Shown here one piece after another: positions 16,811 to 23,637 of a stretch of 64,000 bases of DNA. Origin of the DNA: Paractinoplanes bogorensis (GTDB lineage: Bacteria > Actinomycetota > Actinomycetes > Mycobacteriales > Micromonosporaceae); the NCBI RefSeq assembly GCF_018829635.1, contig NZ_JAHKKG010000018.1, forward strand, positions 109,022-173,021. The letters run 5' to 3'. The notes below the pieces were generated by a model, which was not told where the DNA came from, searched no databases, and saw only the letters and a list, made by a program, of their open reading frames with translations. Positions within the stretch are counted from its first letter, which is position 1. Each line of letters starts with the position of its first letter. The translations under genes and the position numbers were made by a program.

Positions 16811-17135
16811 GTCGCGTGCGGACCGCAAGTTGCTCGTTGTTCGTCGCGTGTGGCTCACGGGCTGCTCGTTGTTCGTTGTGTGCGGCCCGCGAGTTGCTCG
16901 TTGTTCGTTGTGTGCGGCCGGCAAGTTGCTCGTTGTTCGTCGCGTGTGGCTCACGGGCTGCTCGTTGTTCGTTGCGTGCGGACCGCGAGTTGCTCGTTGT
17001 TCGTCGCATGCGGACCGCAAGCTGCTCGTTGCTCGATGCTCGTTGCGTGCGGCCGGCAAGTTGCTCGTTGCGTGCGGACCGCAAGCTGCTCGTTGCTCGT
17101 TGCGTGCGGGCGACAGGCTGCTCGTTACTCGTCGC
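16811..17135. repeat. 30-bp tandem repeat array, right part
   Basis: This continues the left array beyond the IS. Units alternate TGCGGACCGCAAG or TGTGGCTCACGGG with CTGCTCGTTGTTCGTCGC or CTCGTTGCTCG. The last unit contains the stop codon of the minus-strand oxidoreductase gene, so the array runs right up to that coding sequence. Confidence 0.88.
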
Positions 17136-18216
17136 GGCGGAAGCGGGCGGCGAAGCGGGCCGTGAACAGGTCGGCGCCCTTGCGTTTGTGGACCGTCTCC
17201 ACGCTCGCGGCGGCGGGACCGTCGGGGGTCGGGAGCTGGCCGACGCCCGCGTGTGGGCCTAAGGGCAACAGGATTCGCCGTACGGGCGTGGGGGTGTGGA
17301 CCGCCTCAGGAGCGGCGCCGGCGATCTGGGCGCGGATGTTCGCGGCCACGATCAGGGCGTGTTCCATGGCGTAGGAAGCCATCTTGGGGTCGGGCAGGTC
17401 GGTGACGTCGCCGAGGGCGTAGACGTGGTCGTAGCCGCGGACGTTCAGGTGCTCGGTCACCGGGATCGTGGCCTGGTCGGTGAGCGGGGTGAGGCGTCCG
17501 TCGTACAGGAAACCGGTGTTGATTTGGACGCCGAACGCCCGGAACCAGATGTCGGCGGTGAGCTGCTCGCCCTGGTCGGTGGTGACCGTGAACGGGGAGA
17601 CGTCCGCGGGCGGCAGCGCGGTCAGGCCGGTGCCGAGCCGGAGTTCGATGCCGCGTTCGGCCAGTTGGCGGTGCAGGCTGTTGCGCACTTCGGGCAGGAA
17701 GCCGGGGAGCAGTTGTCCGGAGCGGTCGATGACGGTCACGCCCTTGTCCGGCCAGGCGGCCGTGATCTCGCCGGCTAGTTCCAGGCCGACCGGGCCGGCG
17801 CCGGCAATCAGCACACGGCCGGCGGCGGACAACTTCTTGTGTGTCGCGCGCAGGTCGTCCAGTTGCTGAGCGATCGTGGTCGAATCGGGGCGCGGTTTGG
17901 CGGGGTAGGGGTAGCCGGAACCGGTGGCCAGCACCAGAAAATCGGCCCGGAGCTGGGTGCCGGACGCGAGTGTGACACCGGCCGGGTCGACGGAGACTGC
18001 GCGGTCACGGAGGAAACGGCCACGAGCGAGCAGTTTCCCGTACGGGAAGAAGGCATGAGAAGCCCACTCCGGACGGGTCAATGCGCGCAGTGACGCGGCG
18101 GCGTTGACGAAACCCTCGCGCGGGTCGATGAGGACGACGTCGGCGTGTGCGTCCAGTTCCTTGGCGGCCAGCGTGCCGCCGTAGCCGCCGCCGACGATCA
18201 CCACGGTGGGATCCAT
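17125..18216 (-). CDS. FAD-dependent NAD(P)H oxidoreductase (NDH-2/FSP1-like)
   Basis: This encodes 363 residues with two Rossmann folds: an N-terminal FAD site (VVIVGGGYGGTLAAKEL), a central NAD(P) site (VLIAGAGPVGLELAGE) and the FAD-contacting YALGDVTDLP near residue 270. Size and order match the AIFM2/FSP1-like pyridine nucleotide-disulfide oxidoreductases, which pass electrons from NAD(P)H to quinones. RBS GGGAGG precedes the ATG. It diverges from a MarR gene across a large inverted repeat, suggesting derepression by redox-active or phenolic compounds. The last codons lie in the adjacent repeat array, so the C-terminus (RFRRDE) may vary between strains. Confidence 0.85.
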   Translation of the reverse strand: MDPTVVIVGGGYGGTLAAKELDAHADVVLIDPREGFVNAAASLRALTRPEWASHAFFPYGKLLARGRFLRDRAVSVDPAGVTLASGTQLRADFLVLATGSGYPYPAKPRPDSTTIAQQLDDLRATHKKLSAAGRVLIAGAGPVGLELAGEITAAWPDKGVTVIDRSGQLLPGFLPEVRNSLHRQLAERGIELRLGTGLTALPPADVSPFTVTTDQGEQLTADIWFRAFGVQINTGFLYDGRLTPLTDQATIPVTEHLNVRGYDHVYALGDVTDLPDPKMASYAMEHALIVAANIRAQIAGAAPEAVHTPTPVRRILLPLGPHAGVGQLPTPDGPAAASVETVHKRKGADLFTARFAARFRRDE

Positions 18217-18232
18217 GTGTGCCTCCCGGGCA

Positions 18233-18277
18233 GAGTTGACGTGACAACTCTAGCTCGACAAGTTGTCACGTCAACTC
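18233..18277. promoter_or_regulatory. MarR operator, 17-bp perfect inverted repeat
   Basis: GAGTTGACGTGACAACT (18233-18249) and AGTTGTCACGTCAACTC (18261-18277) are exact reverse complements separated by 11 bp. Each arm contains a TTGACGTGACAA-type MarR half-palindrome, so two dimers may bind. A -10 box TATAGT (18285-18290) for the MarR gene follows directly. Confidence 0.75.
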
Positions 18278-18299
18278 CTCGTTTTATAGTCTGGCCGGC

Positions 18300-18740
18300 A
18301 TGACGCTGGAACCGGAACAGTGGGCGCTCTGGCACGTGTGGATGCAGGCGCAACGCGCGCTCAACCGCGAGCTGGACCGGGATCTGCAGCGTGAGTTCGG
18401 GATCTCCAAGGCCGAGTTCAGCGTGCTCGTGACCCTTCACCAGGCGCCGGGCGGGCCGATGCGGGTCGGCGAGCTGGCCGAGTCGCTCGACTGGGACAAG
18501 AGCCGGGTCGCGCACCAGTTGACCCGCATGGAGAACCGCGACCTGGTGACCCGCACCGACCACGAGTCCAACGGCCGGCGGGCCGCGATCGGCTTGACCG
18601 CGGCCGGTCGGCGCGCCGCCGAGGAAGCGATCCGGGGGCACGGCGAGAACATCCGGCGCTACTTCTTCGAGACGCTGACCCCCGGCCAGGCGGACGCCCT
18701 GCACGAGTGGAGCCGCCGGACCGTGGATCGCCTCGGTTGA
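18300..18740 (+). CDS. MarR-family transcriptional regulator
   Basis: This encodes 146 residues. The winged helix includes FGISKAEFSVLVTLHQAPGG, MRVGELAESLDWDKSRVAHQLTRMENRDLV and the wing RTDHESNGRRAAIGLT with its conserved D-x-R-like segment. It is a dimeric repressor, probably relieved by a small aromatic ligand. It diverges from the flavin oxidoreductase gene with a 45-bp operator between them, so autoregulation plus control of that gene is the likely arrangement. TATAGT lies 9 bp upstream of the ATG. Confidence 0.88.
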   Translation: MTLEPEQWALWHVWMQAQRALNRELDRDLQREFGISKAEFSVLVTLHQAPGGPMRVGELAESLDWDKSRVAHQLTRMENRDLVTRTDHESNGRRAAIGLTAAGRRAAEEAIRGHGENIRRYFFETLTPGQADALHEWSRRTVDRLG

Positions 18741-18808
18741 CGCTCATCTGGCCCGGCTGGACGGCGCGCAGCGAGCTGCAACGCCGGGAGGTCGCCATCC
18801 AGGTGTGA

Positions 18809-18826
18809 GCCCGGGCCATCCCGGGC
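18809..18826 (+). terminator. hairpin after the MarR gene
   Basis: GCCCGGG, a CCAT loop and CCCGGGC form a compact perfect hairpin 69 bp beyond the MarR stop. The rest of the 214-bp intergenic stretch up to 18954 shows only the promoter of the next gene. Confidence 0.45.
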
Positions 18827-18940
18827 GGAACGCGGATCGCACCTCGGCCGCGAAGAGGTTCCTCCCCGACGGCGAAGTGGCTCGCCGACGTATACCGGCG
18901 AAGGCCGCGAAACTCACCTGCGCCGGTGGGCTATGACCCC

Positions 18941-18946
18941 TAGAGT
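18941..18946 (+). promoter_or_regulatory. -10 box of a leaderless promoter
   Basis: TAGAGT ends 8 bp before the GTG at 18955. No ribosome binding site is seen. Confidence 0.45.
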
Positions 18947-18954
18947 GCCTTCTC

Positions 18955-20400
18955 GTGCGCCATGCCAAGCGAACCGATCGGCGTCTCGTCCGTACCGACG
19001 AGGCGTGGCTCACGCTGCCCAATCCCGAGGGCGTGCCGGTGGAGATCTGCGCCGGGCCCGACGTGCCGATCGAGCCGGCGGCGGTCGACGAGCTGCTCAC
19101 CGTGCTGGAGACGAACCGGACGCTCCGCGAGCTGGGCGCGGCCACTCCCGGACTGGATTTCGAGCCGCGCATCGACCGGGTGGTGGGCACCCCGGACTTC
19201 CACAAGGGAGCCGGCATCCCGATCGGCACGGTGCTGCGGACCGTGGGTGCGCTGGTGCCGCAGGCGGTCGGCAACGACATCAACTGCGGGATGCGGGTCG
19301 AGGTCACCTCGCTGACCGTCGATCAGGTGCGCCCGCATCTCGACGATTTGGAGCGGCGCCTGCGTCACCTGTTCTTCGAGGGCGGCCGCCGGATCGGGCT
19401 CACCCCGGCCCACCGCGAGGGGCTTCTGCGCTTCGGGCTGCCCGGGCTTCTGGCAGAGGGCGTCCCCGATGACAGCGGACGTCTGCACACGGAGGGATAT
19501 CCGGTCGATTCGGCGGCGGCGTTCTCGGACTGGATCACCAGCGGCGGCGGGACGAGTTACGACTCCATCATCGGCAGCGTGGGCGGGGGCAACCACTTCG
19601 CCGAGCTGCAGTACGTCTCGGCCGTGCACGACGGTGCGGCCGCGTACGAATGGGGGCTCGCGCCGGGCCGGGTCGTGGTGATGGTCCACAGTGGTTCTCT
19701 CACGCTCGGCCACCAGGCCAACGCCACCGGACGCGACCTGGCCCGGGCCGCCTGGCCCCGATCGGTGCCGCTGCCGTCCAACAAGATCCTGCCGATGCTG
19801 CTCGACGAGCCGGGAGCGGCCGGGCGCGAACGCTATCTGACCGCCTTCGCCAACGCGGCCAACTTCGCCCTCGGCAACCGGTTCTTCCTGGCCTCGATGA
19901 TGCGGACCGGGCTGACCGGGGCGGTCGGTGACCTCGGTTCGCGGCTGATCTACGACGCGCCGCACAACCTGATGTGGCCGGAGGCCGACGGTTCGGTGCT
20001 GCACCGCAAGGGCGCGACACCGGCCGGCGCCGACGAACCGGTCATCGTGCCCGGATCGATGGGGGCGCCCAGCTATCTGTTGCGCGGGCTCGGCAACACA
20101 CGCGCGCTGGGCAGCGCCTGCCACGGCGCGGGCCGCAGCATCCCTCGCGGGGCCGCGTCCAAGGGGAGCGACGCCGAGCTGGACGCGTTCCTCCGCGACT
20201 TCCGGGTGGTGACGCCGCTCAACCATCGCGATCCGGCCGTGGCCCGGCGGCACGACATCATCACGGCGTGGCGGCGCGACCTCAAGCAGGAGGCGCCGTG
20301 GGCGTACAAGGAAGTCGGCCCGGTGGTCGACAGCCTCCGGACGGCCGGGGTGGCGCAACCGGTCGCCGAGCTGCAGCCGATCCTGACGGTGAAGGGCTGA
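18955..20400 (+). CDS. rtcB: RtcB-family RNA ligase
   Basis: This encodes 481 residues. Active-site landmarks in order: DINCGM (metal-binding Cys), VGGGNHFAEL (metal-binding His), the HSGS segment, HRKGATPAG, PGSMGAPSYLL, and SACHGAGRSIPR with the histidine that RtcB enzymes guanylylate. All key residues are present. RtcB joins 3'-phosphate or 2',3'-cyclic-phosphate RNA ends to 5'-OH ends using GTP and Mn2+, in RNA repair or tRNA splicing. No archease or RtcA/RtcR gene is adjacent. The MarR gene upstream and the lipase downstream do not suggest an operon. Confidence 0.92.
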   Translation: MRHAKRTDRRLVRTDEAWLTLPNPEGVPVEICAGPDVPIEPAAVDELLTVLETNRTLRELGAATPGLDFEPRIDRVVGTPDFHKGAGIPIGTVLRTVGALVPQAVGNDINCGMRVEVTSLTVDQVRPHLDDLERRLRHLFFEGGRRIGLTPAHREGLLRFGLPGLLAEGVPDDSGRLHTEGYPVDSAAAFSDWITSGGGTSYDSIIGSVGGGNHFAELQYVSAVHDGAAAYEWGLAPGRVVVMVHSGSLTLGHQANATGRDLARAAWPRSVPLPSNKILPMLLDEPGAAGRERYLTAFANAANFALGNRFFLASMMRTGLTGAVGDLGSRLIYDAPHNLMWPEADGSVLHRKGATPAGADEPVIVPGSMGAPSYLLRGLGNTRALGSACHGAGRSIPRGAASKGSDAELDAFLRDFRVVTPLNHRDPAVARRHDIITAWRRDLKQEAPWAYKEVGPVVDSLRTAGVAQPVAELQPILTVKG

Positions 20401-20468
20401 CCCCAGGTGGAGACAACACCACCAACAAGACGGGGGAAGGCCGGACTGATTCGGCGCCGCTGAATCCC

Positions 20469-20474
20469 TAGCGT
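20469..20474 (+). promoter_or_regulatory. -10 box of a leaderless promoter
   Basis: TAGCGT ends 7 bp before the ATG at 20482. Confidence 0.5.
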
Positions 20475-20481
20475 CGGACGC

Positions 20482-21678
20482 ATGAGGAAACTGCTGAGTC
20501 TGAGCATCGCGGGGGCGCTCATCGCATCCTCGCTCGTGGTGGCCGCAACACCGGCCACGGCGGTGACGGGACAGTTGGTCTCGGCCACCGCCCTGCGTAC
20601 CTATCCGACCCGGAGCGACGTGGATGCCGCGCTCACCGCGGACAAGTTCGACCCGGGAACCAACCATTTCGGCGTACGGACGTGGCGGCTCGTCTATCGC
20701 ACGACGGACGCCTCCGGAGCCCCGACCACGGCCAGTGGGCTGGTCGCGTTGCCGATCAACGACCGGCGGAAGCTGTCCACAGTTTCGTTCGGGCACGGTA
20801 CCGAGATCTTCAAGGGGGACGCGCCGTCCACGTCGGAAGACGTCTTCCTGATCGGGCCGGCGCTGACGTTCGCGTCGGCCGGGTTCGCGGCGGTCGCGCC
20901 CGACTATCTGGGCCTCGGGGTGGGGCCGGGTGTGCACCCGTGGATGGACGTGCCGTCGGAGACCACGGCGTCGCTCGACCTGCTTCGGGCGGCGCGCGAC
21001 TTCGCCCGTACGGAGGGAAAGGTTTTGACCCGGGACGTTTATGCCTCCGGCTTCTCGCAGGGGGCATCGGCCGCGCTCGGGTTGGCCCAGGCGTTGCAGT
21101 CGGGAGCGGACCCCTGGTTCCGGGCGGCGGCGGTGGCGCCGATCAGCGGGGCGTACGACTTCCGGCGGGCCGAGATCCCGGCGCTGTTCACCCCGGAGGT
21201 GCATCCGGTGCTGGCCAGTGCGTACACCACGTATCTGCTGGTGGCGTTCGACCGGTTGCACGACATCTACCCGGCGCCGGGGGACGTGTTCCGGAAGCCG
21301 TACGTGGGACTGCCCGCGCTGTTCGACGGCACGCACACCGGGCAGGAGGTGATCGGGGCGCTGCCGGCCACGATCGACGAGCTGCTGACGCCGCGGGGCA
21401 AGGCGATGCTGCTGCACCCGACCGGGCGGTTCGCGCGGGCGCTGGCCGAGGTGGACAGCGTGTGCACCGACTGGACGCCGCGGATGCCGGTGCGGCTCTA
21501 CTACAGCCCGGGTGACGAGGAAGCGGTCAATGCCAACACGGACCACTGCCGGAGCACCCTGCCCGCGCCGAAGGTGGATCTCGGGGTGAACCGGGACTAC
21601 AACGGCTTCGTCCACGAAGGGTCCGAGGTGCTCGGGGTTCCGGCCATCACTCGGTGGTTCCTCCAGCTGAGCGTCTAG
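20482..21678 (+). CDS. secreted lipase of the LIP (secretory lipase) family
   Basis: This encodes 398 residues. The signal peptide is about 1-28 (LLSLSIAGALIASSLVVAA, cleavage near ATA|VTG). The alpha/beta-hydrolase core has the nucleophile elbow SGFSQGAS, an oxyanion-type loop SFGHGTEIF, a late acid in YYSPGDEEAV and a C-terminal histidine in GFVHEGSEV. The order fits fungal/actinobacterial LIP secretory lipases, which hydrolyse acylglycerols or esters outside the cell. It is a single gene with its own promoter, ending at a strong hairpin shared with the next convergent gene. Confidence 0.8.
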   Translation: MRKLLSLSIAGALIASSLVVAATPATAVTGQLVSATALRTYPTRSDVDAALTADKFDPGTNHFGVRTWRLVYRTTDASGAPTTASGLVALPINDRRKLSTVSFGHGTEIFKGDAPSTSEDVFLIGPALTFASAGFAAVAPDYLGLGVGPGVHPWMDVPSETTASLDLLRAARDFARTEGKVLTRDVYASGFSQGASAALGLAQALQSGADPWFRAAAVAPISGAYDFRRAEIPALFTPEVHPVLASAYTTYLLVAFDRLHDIYPAPGDVFRKPYVGLPALFDGTHTGQEVIGALPATIDELLTPRGKAMLLHPTGRFARALAEVDSVCTDWTPRMPVRLYYSPGDEEAVNANTDHCRSTLPAPKVDLGVNRDYNGFVHEGSEVLGVPAITRWFLQLSV

Positions 21679-21702
21679 CCCGTGTGCCGTCGCCTCACGA
21701 AA

Positions 21703-21728
21703 GAGCTCGGGCCCGGTGGCCCGAGCTC
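21703..21728. terminator. bidirectional hairpin between convergent genes
   Basis: GAGCTCGGGCC (21703-21713) pairs perfectly with GGCCCGAGCTC (21718-21728) around a CGGT loop. It separates the lipase gene from the convergent phosphorylase gene. Confidence 0.8.
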
Positions 21729-21733
21729 CCGGC

Positions 21734-23620
21734 TCAGGAGCGCAGCAGATCGGCCAGGTCGGGGCGGCCGATCTTGACCAGCGCGGCCGGCAACTCGGCC
21801 AGGCGCTGCCGGGACTCCAGCCACTCCCACAGTGCGCGGGGCTCGTCGCCCGGGGTGAACTGGGCCTGCTTGTACGACGGCACGTCGACGTAGTCGGCCA
21901 GATCGCGCCAGTCGGAGCCCAGCCGGCGGACGAACTCGAGCTTGATCTCGCCGGGACGCTTCGAGGCGGGCGCCGGCTCGGCGGCGGACGCCGGCTTCTC
22001 GGTGATCGCAGGCTGAACCTCAGCCGCGGCCTGGACGCCCAGTGCCGGCTGCCCGGCGCGCGGCCGGATCAGTTGGGTGAGCAGCGCGAACAGCACCTCG
22101 GCGGAGGCGATCGCGGCGAAACGCTTGAAACGGTCGTCCTTGGCGAAGTCGGCGTGGTCCATCACGCCCTTGGCGACCAGCCAGTGTGGCACCGAACTGC
22201 CGGCGGCCACCGTGGCCAGGGTGGCTGCCTCCATCTCGAGGGCAAGGATCTTGCGGGCGCCCATGCCCTTGAGGCGGTCCCAGACCGTGTGGTCTTGAAC
22301 GACGGCGTTGCCGCTGGCCATCGGGCCGGTCAGCACGGCGAAGGGCAGCCGGTCGGGGCCGTCCACGTCGTCCGCGAGGGTGCGCCTGATCTTGGCGGTG
22401 CCGGCGGTGGTGAGGGTCCAGCCGTCGTCGGTCCAGGCGATCAGGCCGTCCGACTCGATCCGCACCGAGCGTTCCCGCCAGGTGCCGCGCGGGAAGTAGC
22501 GGTCGCGCGCCGGATGCTTGATCGGATCTTGCCCCTGGTAGAGACGTTCCAGCACCCAGATGGTGGCCTCGTCCGGTGTCGCGTCGCCATGGCTGGGGAG
22601 GCCTGCGGGCTGGAAGCCCTGGGCGGTGCGTACCCACGGGTCGCTCAGCGTGTACTGCTGGTGCGCGCCGAAGAAGCTGCTTCCCGACTGTTTGCCCTCG
22701 TCGTACTGGTAGACCGGGGTGGCGATCACGACGTCGCCGGGAGCCGTGTCGGCCGGGTTGCCGGCGCAGACGCCGCTCATGGCCAGGCAGGTGGGGCGCA
22801 GGTGCTCGGTCAGGCGGGTCACGAAAGTGCCGGTCCGGCGTCCGCCCATCTCGACCGGCCGGGCCAGGGCCACGGTCAGCCGGCCGCCGTCGGGGGTGTG
22901 AATTTCCCCTGTTTCGTACGGGGTCTGGTCGTCGACCGCCTGTGCACGCCAGCCTCCGGGCTCGACGCCGTTGCCGGCCGATCGGGCCGCGTCGTATTCC
23001 ATCGGGAGCGCGGCGATGACGAGGACGTCGACGGACTTCAAGGCTTCGTTCCACTCCTGCTCGGCCGGCCCTGTGCTGAGCACGAGCTGCTGCGGATGCC
23101 GGCTGGCGGCCCGGCGTACGGAAAACGCCCCGAGGATCCGGGCGACGGTCAACTCGGCGCGCAGCCCGATGTGGATCTTGGCTACCTCGGCCGGCGCCTC
23201 GACCAGGATATCCAGCGCCCGGTGGCGGGGGCGCAGCCCGGTGTCCGCAACGGCGGGCTCGAGGTCGAGCTCGACGGTGCTGCGGCCGATGCCCCGCAGG
23301 TTGCTCGTCTCGCCGCCGGCCGGCGTGGACAGTTCGGTGCCCAGGGCGATCACCCGCTGGTCGGCGAACGCGAACTCGATCGTCACCGCGTCGAAGCGTC
23401 GGTTGCGCCGGGGCGGCCGCAGGTCGAACGGGAAGCGCAGCCGGTACAGCCGGACCCGGTCGAGATCGGTGCGCCGACGGTGCACCGGATCCAGCTCGGA
23501 CAGCTGGGCCGGGACGAGCACCGGGCGGCCGAACTCGATCGCGGTCTCGTGCAGCGGGCGCAGGTCACCCAGCACCGGTTCCTCGGTGTAGAGGTCGAGG
23601 ACCACCGCGATGTCGGCCAT
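21734..23620 (-). CDS. nucleoside-phosphorylase-like protein with C-terminal effector-associated (Death-like) domain
   Basis: This encodes 628 residues in three parts. Residues 1-205 are beta-rich and unrecognised. Residues about 205-510 are a PNP/UDP-type nucleoside phosphorylase or nucleosidase domain: VDVLVIAALPMEYDA, AMSGVCAGNP, GDVVIATPVY and the base-binding LALEMEAATLATVA. After a Pro/Ala hinge, residues about 558-628 form a small helical domain (FVRRLGSDWRDLADYVDVP, then DEPRALWEWLESRQRL and GRPDLADLL). This matches the effector-associated/Death-like adaptor domains reported in bacterial conflict systems. A -10 box TATCGT sits 6 bp before the ATG. It lies 17 bp downstream of the CHAT gene. 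It probably degrades nucleosides or nucleotides on activation; this is inference from known NPase effectors. Confidence 0.75.
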   Translation of the reverse strand: MADIAVVLDLYTEEPVLGDLRPLHETAIEFGRPVLVPAQLSELDPVHRRRTDLDRVRLYRLRFPFDLRPPRRNRRFDAVTIEFAFADQRVIALGTELSTPAGGETSNLRGIGRSTVELDLEPAVADTGLRPRHRALDILVEAPAEVAKIHIGLRAELTVARILGAFSVRRAASRHPQQLVLSTGPAEQEWNEALKSVDVLVIAALPMEYDAARSAGNGVEPGGWRAQAVDDQTPYETGEIHTPDGGRLTVALARPVEMGGRRTGTFVTRLTEHLRPTCLAMSGVCAGNPADTAPGDVVIATPVYQYDEGKQSGSSFFGAHQQYTLSDPWVRTAQGFQPAGLPSHGDATPDEATIWVLERLYQGQDPIKHPARDRYFPRGTWRERSVRIESDGLIAWTDDGWTLTTAGTAKIRRTLADDVDGPDRLPFAVLTGPMASGNAVVQDHTVWDRLKGMGARKILALEMEAATLATVAAGSSVPHWLVAKGVMDHADFAKDDRFKRFAAIASAEVLFALLTQLIRPRAGQPALGVQAAAEVQPAITEKPASAAEPAPASKRPGEIKLEFVRRLGSDWRDLADYVDVPSYKQAQFTPGDEPRALWEWLESRQRLAELPAALVKIGRPDLADLLRS

Positions 23621-23626
23621 CGGGCC

Positions 23627-23632
23627 ACGATA
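23627..23632 (-). promoter_or_regulatory. -10 box of a leaderless promoter
   Basis: On the minus strand TATCGT ends 6 bp before the ATG at 23620 of the phosphorylase gene. It lies in the 17-bp gap after the CHAT gene, so the second gene may also be transcribed on its own. Confidence 0.5.
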
Positions 23633-23637
23633 GCCAA

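Noticed and set aside
14296..17135. CRISPR array
   Set aside because: Units are contiguous and degenerate with no unique spacers, and no cas genes are nearby.
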